In this document: positions 17,017 through 24,902 of the stretch, piece by piece
Position numbering within the stretch: position 1 is the stretch's first letter
Layout: every line of letters begins with the position of its first letter
NCBI RefSeq assembly: GCF_008329705.1
Contig: NZ_VTSX01000001.1
Location: forward strand, 1 to 64,000
Source of the DNA: Chryseobacterium sp. SN22
Lineage (GTDB): Bacteria; Bacteroidota; Bacteroidia; Flavobacteriales; Weeksellaceae
Reading direction: 5' to 3'
DNA: 64,000 nt
The notes under the pieces: generated by a model
What the model was told of the DNA's origin: nothing
Database searches by the model: none
The model's input: the letters and a program-made list of their open reading frames with translations, nothing else
Position numbers and translations under genes: made by a program

Positions 17017-17583
17017 CTATTGGTTATTCAGCACTTTGTTGATGGCTTCCGGGAAGATTTCATATTCCACCTGGTGGACTTTCCCGGCAATGGTTTCCGC
17101 AGTATCGTCTTGCGTAATCGGAAATGATTTCTGAAGGATGGCTTCCCCTTCATCAATTCCGGGTGTTACAAAATGTACGGTGGCACCGCTTTCTTTTTCC
17201 TTCGCTTCGATCACCGCCTGATGAACATGGTGTCCCCACATTCCCCTGCCTCCGAATTTCGGAAGCAGTGCCGGATGGATATTGATGATTTTTCCGGTCC
17301 AGTTCTCACAGAATTCCGGCTTCAGAATGGATAAAAACCCGGCCAATACGATGAGATCCGTATTTTCAGGGATGATTTTCCCCAATTCGCTGCTGAAATT
17401 CTTTCCTCTGGGAATAAGAACGTTTTCGATGTTATGTTTTTTTGCCCTTTCCAGTCCGAGACATTCCCTGTCAGCCACAACCAAAGATACTTTTGCATCC
17501 GGGATTTCCCCGCTGTCAATAGTATCAATGATCCGCTGAAGGTTGGTTCCTGAACCTGAAACAAGCACAACAAGATTTTTCAT
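17017..17583 (-). CDS. purN: Phosphoribosylglycinamide formyltransferase
   Basis: The 188-residue product from the ATG at 17583 (MKNLVVLVSGSGTNLQ) transfers a formyl group from 10-formyl-THF to GAR. The start was chosen because the family begins with this strand; an ATG four codons upstream is possible. Key parts are VSGSGTNLQ (phosphate binding), INIHPALLPKFGG with the catalytic Asn-His pair, and GVTVHFV/DEG written here as GATVHFVTPGIDEG. It is 68 nt downstream of purM, and that gap is filled by an inverted repeat. Confidence 0.95.
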   Translation of the reverse strand: MKNLVVLVSGSGTNLQRIIDTIDSGEIPDAKVSLVVADRECLGLERAKKHNIENVLIPRGKNFSSELGKIIPENTDLIVLAGFLSILKPEFCENWTGKIINIHPALLPKFGGRGMWGHHVHQAVIEAKEKESGATVHFVTPGIDEGEAILQKSFPITQDDTAETIAGKVHQVEYEIFPEAINKVLNNQ

Positions 17584-17593
17584 ATAATGAATC

Positions 17594-17669
17594 AATTTGA
17601 AAATGTGTTAATTTGAAAATTAAATAAATGAATTATCTAATCGGCTTATTTTCAAATTGTCAAATTAAT
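17594..17669. repeat. Inverted AATTTGAAAAT-word repeat between purM and purN
   Basis: The left arm (17594-17622) contains AATTTGAAAAT twice. The right arm (17647-17669) contains the complement TATTTTCAAATTGTCAAATT. The right arm overlaps the last codons and stop of purM, so the repeat encodes the end of that protein. Its form (iterated short word, inverted second arm) matches other repeats in this window. Confidence 0.6.
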
Positions 17670-18644
17670 TTTTTCGTTTCCTTCGGTGATTTCCCCGATT
17701 TCGTAGGCGTCATCGAGAAGATGAAGGATTTTTTCCGCATGTTCCGTATCTACGACCACGATCATCCCCACTCCCATATTGAAGGTTCCGAACATTTCTT
17801 CGCGCGCTACCCCGCCTCTTTTTTCAAGCTCCAGCATAATGCTCGGAATTTTAATTTTTGAAGCATCGATGGAAGCACACAAGCCGTCAGCGATAATTCT
17901 CGGAATATTTTCGTACAATCCTCCGCCGGTGATGTGGGCGATCCCGGCCACTTTCACTTCTTCAAGGATTTTATGAATGTCTTTGTAATATAATTTGGTA
18001 GGAACCAAAAGCGTTTCGTATAAAGGTTTCCCTTCGAATTCTTCTTTGAAATCCGGGAACACTTTTCTTACCAGGGAAAATCCGTTAGAATGGAAACCTG
18101 AGCTTGGCAATGCGATGATCTTATCTCCTGCCTTGATCTGGGAACCGTCGATGATTTCGTCTTTCTCAACAATTCCTACACAGAATCCGGCAACATCATA
18201 GTCTCCCGGCTGGTACATCCCCGGCATTTCAGCGGTTTCACCACCGATCAGGGCACAGTTGTTATCCTTACAGGCATTTACCATTCCCAGAACGATTTCA
18301 GCAGCAATTTCGGAATCCAGTTTTCCGCAAGCCAGGTAATCGAGGAAGAACAGAGGTTTTGCCCCGTGGCAAAGGATATCGTTGGCGCACATTGCGAAAC
18401 AGTCGATCCCGATAGAACCGTATTGTTTTGAGTCTAAAGCTACCTTCAGCTTGGTTCCCACCCCGTCGGTTCCGGAAACGAGCACCGGGTTTCTGTATCC
18501 TCCGATTTCATAGAATGCCCCGAAACTCCCCAAATGGTTCAGTACATTGGAGTTGTGTGTTTCGCCCACCGCCTTCTTGATCTTGTCAACGGTTTTGTAT
18601 CCTTCTTCTTTGTCTACGCCTGCTGATTTGTACGTGTTGCTCAT
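17652..18644 (-). CDS. purM: Phosphoribosylformylglycinamidine cyclo-ligase (AIR synthetase)
   Basis: The 330-residue enzyme closes the imidazole ring to AIR using ATP. It begins MSNTYKSAGVDKEEGYKTV and has the PurM signatures LVSGTDGVGTK (about residue 56), CVNDI-like CANDILCHGAKPLFF, IGGETAEMPGMY, and HITGGGLYENIPR near residue 240. The last residues (NLTI) are read from an intergenic-type repeat, suggesting a replaced C-terminus. It is the first of the pur genes here and sits 114 bases downstream of a terminator hairpin on the same strand, which may matter for its expression. Confidence 0.96.
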   Translation of the reverse strand: MSNTYKSAGVDKEEGYKTVDKIKKAVGETHNSNVLNHLGSFGAFYEIGGYRNPVLVSGTDGVGTKLKVALDSKQYGSIGIDCFAMCANDILCHGAKPLFFLDYLACGKLDSEIAAEIVLGMVNACKDNNCALIGGETAEMPGMYQPGDYDVAGFCVGIVEKDEIIDGSQIKAGDKIIALPSSGFHSNGFSLVRKVFPDFKEEFEGKPLYETLLVPTKLYYKDIHKILEEVKVAGIAHITGGGLYENIPRIIADGLCASIDASKIKIPSIMLELEKRGGVAREEMFGTFNMGVGMIVVVDTEHAEKILHLLDDAYEIGEITEGNEKINLTI

Positions 18645-18758
18645 TACTTAATAATTTAGCCATGTATCATTCTAACAATCTAACAATACCAGGTAAAGGA
18701 GCTGCTGATTGATAAATCGGTACATTTTATTTTTAAATTTATTTTAAATTTTGAAAAC

Positions 18759-18790
18759 AAAAAAGCCGACAATCTTAGTAGATTATCGGC
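18759..18790 (-). terminator. Terminator after the micro-ORF and upstream of purM
   Basis: On the minus strand a 10-bp stem (GCCGATAATC with GATTGTCGGC, one G-U pair) has a six-base loop and is followed by T6. It starts 7 nt after the micro-ORF stop codon. Confidence 0.8.
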
Positions 18791-18797
18791 CGTTGTC

Positions 18798-18872
18798 TTA
18801 TCTCAGAATTTCAGAGTCCACAAGATTGCCTTTTTTGGAGAAACATTCTTTAAAAGCGGTCTGAATTTTCAT
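18798..18872 (-). CDS. 24-residue micro-ORF with its own promoter and terminator
   Basis: On the minus strand ATG at 18872 opens a 24-codon frame beginning MKIQTAFKECFSKKG and ending DSEILR. A perfect TATCTTTG box lies 14 nt upstream, and a strong terminator begins 7 nt after the stop, giving a predicted transcript of about 120 nt. It lies between the FMN reductase stop and purM, on the same strand as both. Possibilities are a real microprotein, a small RNA whose ORF is incidental, or a leader controlling purM. No family is recognised. The tight promoter-ORF-terminator packing is the main support. Confidence 0.45.
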   Translation of the reverse strand: MKIQTAFKECFSKKGNLVDSEILR

Positions 18873-18886
18873 CTTATTTCTTTTTG

Positions 18887-18894
18887 CAAAGATA
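18887..18894 (-). promoter_or_regulatory. -7 box TATCTTTG of the micro-ORF unit
   Basis: A perfect TAnnTTTG match on the minus strand, with a TTG about 20 nt upstream (18915-18917) in the position of the -33 element. Confidence 0.6.
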
Positions 18895-18918
18895 TTAATT
18901 TTAAATTAATATTCAAAT

Positions 18919-19470
18919 CTATTTTTCAAGGATGGATTCGATTGCCGAAATCTTCTGTATCTTTTCCTTTAATTCATTGTCTTTCTCTTCATTGGATATT
19001 CTGCCGGTTTCCTTATCGAAGTTATCGTTGAAGAAAGGAAGGGTAAAAGTATCTACGATGTTGCCTCCATGTAAAGGGAATCGTTTGCTTGCAGCTTCCA
19101 AAACGCCTAATCCTCCCCTACCTCCGGGAGCAGTTGCCATCAGCAACATCGGCTTTTCGTTCCATACCGCGCGGTTCTTTATTCTCGAAGTCCAGTCGAA
19201 CACATTTTTAAACGCTGCGGAATAGGTCCCGTTGTGCTCGGACAGTGATACAAACAGGATATCTGCGGCATCGATTTTCGCTGCGAAATCAGCAGCCTGC
19301 TGCGGAACTCCGCTTTCCACTTCGCGCTGATGCTTATAGATCGGCATTTCAAAGTCGTTCATGTCTACGGTTTCCACTTCGGCATCCTGGGCTAATGAAG
19401 CAGCGTAAGTCACTAAAAGTTTATTGATGGACGTATCGGAATTGCTTCCTGCAATAGCTAATATTTTCAT
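18919..19470 (-). CDS. NADPH-dependent FMN reductase family protein
   Basis: The 183-residue flavodoxin-fold protein begins MKILAIAGSNSDTSINKLL, whose GSNSDTSIN loop binds the FMN phosphate. It also has LSEHNGTYSAAFKNVFDW, a typical FMN_red motif around residue 80, and APGGRGG near residue 117. Members reduce FMN, quinones or azo compounds with NAD(P)H in the cytoplasm. It seems to be a single gene. The upstream gap (19471-19837) contains a repeat and no convincing gene. Confidence 0.88.
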   Translation of the reverse strand: MKILAIAGSNSDTSINKLLVTYAASLAQDAEVETVDMNDFEMPIYKHQREVESGVPQQAADFAAKIDAADILFVSLSEHNGTYSAAFKNVFDWTSRIKNRAVWNEKPMLLMATAPGGRGGLGVLEAASKRFPLHGGNIVDTFTLPFFNDNFDKETGRISNEEKDNELKEKIQKISAIESILEK

Positions 19471-19757
19471 TGTTTATCTGTTGAATAAGTTTGTTTGTTT
19501 TTATTGCCGCAAAGATCGGAAGATTTTCGGGAAATGGGATGTTTTAGATATAGATTATTATTAAACTTCTTATTGACTGTCTGATATAATTTACGCAAAT
19601 ATTTTTTATGACTGATTGCTTTAAGTCCGCAAGGTACCCTGACAGGCTCAGCATTATTTACACTCAACAAAAGATCATCATGCTTTAAATCAAAATCCCC
19701 AAAATAAATGATTGTATCACTTAAAAGGAACAGCGGCTTAATCAGAGCAGCAGCAAA

Positions 19758-19808
19758 ACACCCGTCGGAAATTCTATGAATTTCCGACATCCCTCCAAAG
19801 GGTAGGAA
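19758..19808. repeat. Double-hairpin repeat (CACCCCGTC...CCCCTCC family), copy 2
   Basis: Hairpin one, GTCGGAAATTC-TAT-GAATTTCCGAC (19764-19788), is a perfect 11-bp stem. It is followed by CATCCCTCCAAAGGGTAGG, the diverged form of the second hairpin. Order and flanks match the copy at 16955-17007. It lies in the 367-base gap between the pirin and FMN reductase genes, and the rest of that gap shows no supported gene. Confidence 0.6.
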
Positions 19809-19837
19809 TGCCGGTTAAGGATTTCCTCCCGGGGCTA

Positions 19838-20566
19838 TTATTTTAAATAGTCCGGTAATTCCATCGGAACTTCCATCAGGAGGATTTCGGTATCTTCCAC
19901 GGCTTCGATATTGAAGCTTTGGGTATCCCAGATTCCCAGGCCGTCCTTTTCCTTCAGAATACGGTCGCCCACTTTTGCGCTTCCTTTAAGAACAAAGGCA
20001 TACACCCCGTTGCATTTTTTGTTCAGCATATAGTTTTTTCCGTTTCCTTTGGTGAAATTCGCCAGGTTGAACCATGCATCCTGATGGATCCACACGCCAT
20101 CATCGCTTTTATTTGGGGACAGGATCTGTTGAAAACCGTTGATCTTCTCTCCTTCTTTAATACTTTTCTGATCGTATCTGGGTTCTACCCCGACTTCCCT
20201 CGGGAACACCCAGATCTGCAGGAATTTTACCGCCTGGTTTTTATTCTTGTTGTACTCGCTGTGCATCACTCCGGTTCCGGCACTCATTACCTGGATCTCT
20301 CCTTTTCTGATGACAGCGGTTGTTCCCATCGAATCCTTATGTTCCAGGTCGCCTTCCAACGGAATGGAAATAATTTCCATATCACGGTGCGGGTGGGTTC
20401 CGAAGCCCATTCCCTGGGTAACGGTATCATCGTTTAATACTCTTAATACGCCAAAGTGGGTACGGTCCTTATTCTGGTAACCGGCAAAGCTGAAGGTATG
20501 GTAGCTGTTCAGCCATCCGTGGTCGGCATGCCCTCTGGTGTCTGCTTTGTGATATACTGTTTTCAT
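19838..20566 (-). CDS. Pirin-family bicupin protein
   Basis: The 242-residue protein matches the YhhW/pirin family: RGHADHGWLNSYHTFSF at the start, the metal-binding set in GTHPHRDMEI plus SAGTGVMHSE in the N-terminal cupin, and a shorter C-terminal cupin. Members bind iron or other metals, and some cleave quercetin as dioxygenases; in most bacteria the role is unclear. A -7 box TACATTTG lies at 20587-20594. It is a single-gene unit in front of a repeat-filled gap. Confidence 0.9.
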   Translation of the reverse strand: MKTVYHKADTRGHADHGWLNSYHTFSFAGYQNKDRTHFGVLRVLNDDTVTQGMGFGTHPHRDMEIISIPLEGDLEHKDSMGTTAVIRKGEIQVMSAGTGVMHSEYNKNKNQAVKFLQIWVFPREVGVEPRYDQKSIKEGEKINGFQQILSPNKSDDGVWIHQDAWFNLANFTKGNGKNYMLNKKCNGVYAFVLKGSAKVGDRILKEKDGLGIWDTQSFNIEAVEDTEILLMEVPMELPDYLK

Positions 20567-20586
20567 ATCGTGATTGTTTTATGGTA

Positions 20587-20594
20587 CAAATGTA
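20587..20594 (-). promoter_or_regulatory. -7 box TACATTTG of the pirin gene
   Basis: A perfect TAnnTTTG match on the minus strand ends 20 nt before the pirin ATG. Confidence 0.55.
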
Positions 20595-20773
20595 CGGCAG
20601 GGATGTCATGAAAGTGTTGATGTAAGGTAAGAAAGGAAAGCGGGTTCAAGGTTTATTTAAGGTGTTATGGGTAATTGCTGTGTGTTTTAAACCTTCAAGG
20701 TTTGTCGGCGGTCCAAACCTGATATGATTTGTTCCGGAGGAGTTCTATCTTTTTACGAGGACCAACCGTATGC

Positions 20774-20865
20774 TTTATTACATAGCACACCTCTGGCGTG
20801 CATCTTGTCAAACCTTTATTATTGCGATACAGATTTTACTCGTACGGAGTAGTGTTTTTTCTGAA
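20774..20865. repeat. Two-hairpin intergenic repeat (GCACACCTACGG family), copy 2
   Basis: Hairpin GCACACCTCTGGCGTGC (20785-20801), a T-rich spacer with TTATTATTG, hairpin TACTCGTACGGAGTA (20837-20851), and the ending TTTTTTCTGAA correspond in order to the copy at 7761-7870. It lies in the 527-base gene-free gap 20567-21093. Confidence 0.7.
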
Positions 20866-20956
20866 TGTTTATTTACAAGACGAAATTCATCACTTACCTT
20901 TTGTTCACTATCCATGTTTTGAATCAAGATTGATTTTAAGCATTTAGAAAATTCAC

Positions 20957-21091
20957 TGGCGCAGCAAAATTGACTATTGACAATTCACGTTTAACCATGA
21001 TCAATTTCTGCTGGTCAATGGTGAATTTTAATCATCTCTGAAAACTGACTTGCATAGCAAAATTCACCATTGATCATTGACCGTTCACCCT
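20957..21091. repeat. Inverted/direct ATTCACCATTGACC-word repeat
   Basis: GGTCAATGGTGAATTTT (21013-21029) is the reverse complement of the segment at 21059-21082 except for one extra word iteration. A direct partner of the right arm, GCAGCAAAATTGACTATTGA, lies at 20961-20980. The repeat ends three bases before the MFS gene stop. Confidence 0.6.
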
Positions 21092-21093
21092 TA

Positions 21094-22260
21094 CTAAAAA
21101 GCTTCTTCAATTTTTGAGTTTTTCCGGAGGATCATCAGGAGAATGAAGATCAGGATCATGCAGCTGGTGAGGAACTGGAGGATGAGGGTGGTCTGATTTG
21201 AAAAATGACCCAGCGTGTTGGTAATGATGCCGGTGCCCGTTTGGTTAGCGGCCATCAAAAATCCGGAAACCAGTACCGACAGAAACGGAAATTCCACAGT
21301 TCCCCAACCGATGGAGCCCGGAAACAAGGTACCCATAAAAAAACCGGTCAGGAACATCATCAGAATCAAAAATCCAGGATTTGGATAAATCCAGAGTATA
21401 CTTAACAACACCGCAACTGTCATAGGCGAACCCAGAAATATATACGAGAGATTGAATTTTTTAGAGAAAATACCGAAAAGCAGGCGGTTGACCGCAATTC
21501 CGCACCAGAACAGAGACAGCCCGAGACTGGCCTCCCGACTGCTAAGGCCCTGGTTTTTGAGGATCACGGCTCCAAAGCTCCCGAAGGTCCCTTCAATAAA
21601 TCCATACAAAACAATGGCAGCAAAAAACAGCCAGAGCCGGGAAGGAATTTTAAAGTGGGACGGAAGCTGGAAAAGCGATCCTTTTTCAAGCCGGAGACTC
21701 AGGAAGAGAATGAATATCAACATTATCAATATAAAAATAATTCCGGGAACATACATCCAGTACTGCAGGCTGCCGACGGCATTGATCATCAAAGGCGATG
21801 CTGAGGTTCCCAGTCCGACCAGGAACTGCAGAATAAGAATGGATGAGGATGTATTGCTTTCGGAAAGGCTTGCTGCCAAGGGATTCAGCGTAGTAATGGA
21901 AAGTCCGAAACCGGTTCCCGTACACGCAACCAGAATCATCAGTGCCGGAAAAAGCATCTGCTTTTCATTCATGAAAAACTGAAGGCTCCATAACCCTGCC
22001 GTAGCTGCCATCATCAGCACCAATCCTGTCGCTAAAATAATTTTAGGTCCCGTCTTATTGACCAGAAACGGCGCAGCAATACAGGAAGCAATGATGCAGA
22101 TGACCTGCGGGATGAAGAGATTCCCGAACTGGGCCGGGGAAAGCCCGAATAGGGAATGATCGGTAAACACACTGCTCAGTGCCGGAAAAATAACAAAATT
22201 AAGCCCCGTAAAAAATGCCAGAAGGTAAATCACCGTCATTTTGGCGATCCGGGAATTCAT
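21094..22260 (-). CDS. MFS transporter, sugar-permease-like
   Basis: The 388-residue protein has about twelve hydrophobic helices and a short basic C-terminus, starting MNSRIAKMTVIYLLAFFTG. Length and layout fit the FucP/sugar-MFS or general MFS_1 group in the inner membrane. The gene overlaps the upstream GMC oxidoreductase by 4 nt (ATG within the end of the oxidoreductase frame), which implies translational coupling. The pair may therefore import a compound that the oxidase acts on, or export its product. The substrate is not determinable. Confidence 0.85.
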   Translation of the reverse strand: MNSRIAKMTVIYLLAFFTGLNFVIFPALSSVFTDHSLFGLSPAQFGNLFIPQVICIIASCIAAPFLVNKTGPKIILATGLVLMMAATAGLWSLQFFMNEKQMLFPALMILVACTGTGFGLSITTLNPLAASLSESNTSSSILILQFLVGLGTSASPLMINAVGSLQYWMYVPGIIFILIMLIFILFLSLRLEKGSLFQLPSHFKIPSRLWLFFAAIVLYGFIEGTFGSFGAVILKNQGLSSREASLGLSLFWCGIAVNRLLFGIFSKKFNLSYIFLGSPMTVAVLLSILWIYPNPGFLILMMFLTGFFMGTLFPGSIGWGTVEFPFLSVLVSGFLMAANQTGTGIITNTLGHFSNQTTLILQFLTSCMILIFILLMILRKNSKIEEAF

Positions 22261-23789
22261 AATTTCAGAACATTTTTTTTAATGTGCTCTCCTACCCTTA
22301 AAGCCATTGCAATAATTGTCAGTGCCGGATTTACGGCACCGCTTGATACGAAAAAGCCACCGTCAACGATATACAGATTATTCAGATCGTGGGCTTTGCA
22401 GTAGGTATCTACAACTGAGTTGGAAGGGTCGGTTCCCATCCGGGCCGTGCCGTTTTGGTGAGCCGGAGACGCAATGTCCATTCCTTTACTGAAATAGATG
22501 CCTTTAAACAGGAAAGAATCAAATTTTCCGGAAGCTTTCAGGGCTTTGATCAGTTCTTCTTTCAAATGTCCGTGTCCTTTCTGATTGTTCGGGGTATAAC
22601 TGATTTTAATCTGTCCGTTTTCCACAGTTACCCTGTTTTCCGGATCCGGGAGATCTTCGGAAGTAAGCCAGAAGTCCACGGCGTGTTTAGCCATCAGCTC
22701 AAAAGTGAATCCGGGTGCCGGCACAGGACTGTCTGCTTTGATCTGGTGTTCATCTGATTTCCCCAGCATCTGGATGTGGCCGAGCGGAAATTCATAGCCC
22801 TTGTTCGCATGGTAAAAATCGTTGATCCCAAAGGTTTTTCCGAATTTGGTCGGATTCGGTTCGGTATAAAGTGCTACTAAAGCGGAATTCTGGTGGAACA
22901 TGTAGTTCCGTCCTACCTGATCAGAAGAATTGGCCAGTCCGTTCGGGAAATTTTCACTTTTACTTTCCAGAAGAACTGCCGCCGAATTAATGGCTCCGGC
23001 AGAAAGGATTACCAATTCCGCCATCAGTGTTTTGGTTTCACCATTCTGTTCCACGATAATTTCCGTAACGGCATCTCCTGCTTCATTGGTATTCATTCTC
23101 AGGACTTTGGCATTGGTCATCAGTTCCACATTAGAGTGTTCCAATGCTTTTGAAAGTGAACATAAATGAGCGTCCCCTTTCCGTTCCGCGGCATCGGGAA
23201 ATCCATCAAACCGGTCCAGGGTATAAGGCGCATTGGCTGCTCTGTGCGGTTCGAAATTTACGCCGATCGGCAGTTCAAAGGGATGCCAGCCGTAACCGGA
23301 AAGCTCGTCCACCACTTCCTGGATTCTCGGTTCGTGCGGCAGAGCGGGATACGGATACGGTTCTTCATCGAAAGGTTCAGTAGGATCCGATCCTCTTTTT
23401 CCGTGAACATAAAAAAGCCTTTCCGCCTGAAGATAGTATTCTTTCAGGTCGTCATACTGAATGGGCCATGCCGGTGAAATTCCGCCGTAATGCTGTATCT
23501 CTTTAAAATCTTCTTCTCTTAAGCGGAACAGGGCAGCCCCGTAAAATTTGGTATTTCCGCCAACGTTGTAGTGCATTCCCGGACGGAAGGGTTTGTTGTG
23601 TTTATCCAGCCACTTGTCAGTTGTCGTGTATCTGTTCTTCTCGAAAACTTCCACCGAATCCCAGTTTTCTTTTTCTGCCGGAACATAATCTCCGCGTTCC
23701 ACAACCAGTATTTTTTTGCCGCTGTCTGCCAGCTGGTAAGCCATAGTAGCACCTCCGGCCCCGCTTCCTATGATAATGATGTCGTACAT
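22257..23789 (-). CDS. GMC-family FAD-dependent oxidoreductase
   Basis: The 510-residue enzyme begins with a Rossmann FAD motif, IIGSGAGGATMAYQLADSG, and ends with the GMC C-terminal domain, including the catalytic His region PAHQNGTARMG and NPALTIIAMALRVGEHI. GMC enzymes oxidise alcohols, sugars or sterols; cytoplasmic or Tat-independent here since no signal peptide is seen. It overlaps the following MFS gene by 4 nt. The upstream 381-base gap has no clear promoter match. The physiological substrate is unknown. Confidence 0.9.
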   Translation of the reverse strand: MYDIIIIGSGAGGATMAYQLADSGKKILVVERGDYVPAEKENWDSVEVFEKNRYTTTDKWLDKHNKPFRPGMHYNVGGNTKFYGAALFRLREEDFKEIQHYGGISPAWPIQYDDLKEYYLQAERLFYVHGKRGSDPTEPFDEEPYPYPALPHEPRIQEVVDELSGYGWHPFELPIGVNFEPHRAANAPYTLDRFDGFPDAAERKGDAHLCSLSKALEHSNVELMTNAKVLRMNTNEAGDAVTEIIVEQNGETKTLMAELVILSAGAINSAAVLLESKSENFPNGLANSSDQVGRNYMFHQNSALVALYTEPNPTKFGKTFGINDFYHANKGYEFPLGHIQMLGKSDEHQIKADSPVPAPGFTFELMAKHAVDFWLTSEDLPDPENRVTVENGQIKISYTPNNQKGHGHLKEELIKALKASGKFDSFLFKGIYFSKGMDIASPAHQNGTARMGTDPSNSVVDTYCKAHDLNNLYIVDGGFFVSSGAVNPALTIIAMALRVGEHIKKNVLKL

Positions 23790-24076
23790 ATATCCGTTTG
23801 TTTATTTAAAGTTAGTGATTACAAGCTGTGTTCAGCTTTAGAAAAGATTAAATTCCGATAGATTATGCAAATCGGGAACCAAACAGGAAGGGATGATTTT
23901 CTATTAATCATGATTATATTTTCACTATAAAAGGGCAAGAACTCTTCTTGCTACATAATACAATCGAATATCAGATGGTATAAAGGTGCGCCAAGTTTAA
24001 AACCTTAAAGAAGTTGGCCTATCCTCTAAAATACGGATAAGCAATGAGGCAAAACCCTGTCTTAGGTCTTTTACAA
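23790..24076. other. Gene-free stretch upstream of the GMC gene
   Basis: No gene was supported. A perfect small hairpin GCAAGAACTCTTCTTGC lies at 23935-23951 without a T-run. Nothing else stands out. Confidence 0.4.
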
Positions 24077-24112
24077 TAAAAAAAGTCTGTATCAAAAATG
24101 AAACAGACTTTG
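24077..24112 (-). terminator. Terminator of the tandem secreted-protein genes
   Basis: On the minus strand AAAGTCTGT pairs with ACAGACTTT around a loop of about 12 bases, followed by T-rich sequence. Confidence 0.75.
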
Positions 24113-24170
24113 TATGGTGCATTCATGTGAGGGACATGGGCACCGTGTTTTCAGAACCGCTATAAAGCAA

Positions 24171-24887
24171 CTATCTCAAAAGAATCAAAGTAAACCCGTT
24201 TTCTCCGGAATTTCCTCTGGTGGTATTTGCCGTACATCCTCCGCTGTAGCGAACGAGCATATAATAGGTTCCGGCCTGCAGGTATCCGACATTAGTGGAG
24301 TAAATAAAGTCGAAAAGGTTTCCGCTTGGGAAATGGGCATCCTGTATAGTGAATGCCGGGTTTGTCCAGCTTGTACTGCTTGTGCTTAAATTATAAGCAA
24401 TAAAACTTCCGCAACTTACCGGGGATTTGTCGGTAATCAGCCGAGGGCTGATCAGGTAATATCCAGGGATGGTAACTGTTGCAGAAGCACCGGTCCAAGT
24501 ATGTGCCGTTGAAAGTGCAACAGACGTACCTGCAGTGGAATTGATCACTACAGGAGGGGTAGAGTTTTGCCATGTGCCGACACCGTTGGCATCCGAAACA
24601 AGCAATTTACCACTTCCTTCCGTACCATCAGCTATTCTTACAACACCATTGGTTTCACTGCTGATATGAAGTTTGTTGGTAGGGTTTGATGTTCCGATTC
24701 CCACATTACCGTTAGCCAATATGGTAAAATCGTTGGCTTGCTGTGCTGCTGAGGGAAGGCCTGTGACAGGATTATCTTTTGCCGCGTCAACTGTAAAGAT
24801 GCCCTGCGGATTTTCAGTATTTATTCCGACCTGAGAATAAGCAAATCCCGACATTAATAAAAATAGGCTAAAGTAATAATTTCTCAT
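24171..24887 (-). CDS. Secreted VGIN-type repeat protein, second of a tandem pair
   Basis: The 238-residue protein has a signal peptide cleaved near AYSQ and then VGINTENPQG, the common start of Chryseobacterium secreted proteins with tail-fibre-like VGIGTSNPTNKLHI motifs (about residues 62-75). A Gly/Thr-rich beta domain follows, with a Cys near residue 160 and another near 222, and the protein ends ENGFTLILLR. It is about two-thirds identical by eye to the neighbour 15 nt upstream. It is probably surface-exposed or released; function unknown. The adjacent two-component system may regulate it. Confidence 0.75.
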   Translation of the reverse strand: MRNYYFSLFLLMSGFAYSQVGINTENPQGIFTVDAAKDNPVTGLPSAAQQANDFTILANGNVGIGTSNPTNKLHISSETNGVVRIADGTEGSGKLLVSDANGVGTWQNSTPPVVINSTAGTSVALSTAHTWTGASATVTIPGYYLISPRLITDKSPVSCGSFIAYNLSTSSTSWTNPAFTIQDAHFPSGNLFDFIYSTNVGYLQAGTYYMLVRYSGGCTANTTRGNSGENGFTLILLR

Positions 24888-24902
24888 TTTGTAATCGTTT
24901 AA

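Noticed and set aside
19467..19790. A 107-residue minus-strand ORF overlapping the FMN reductase start by 4 nt
   Set aside because: Its start lies inside a double-hairpin repeat and its sequence has no recognisable domain or signal; the overlap is probably chance.
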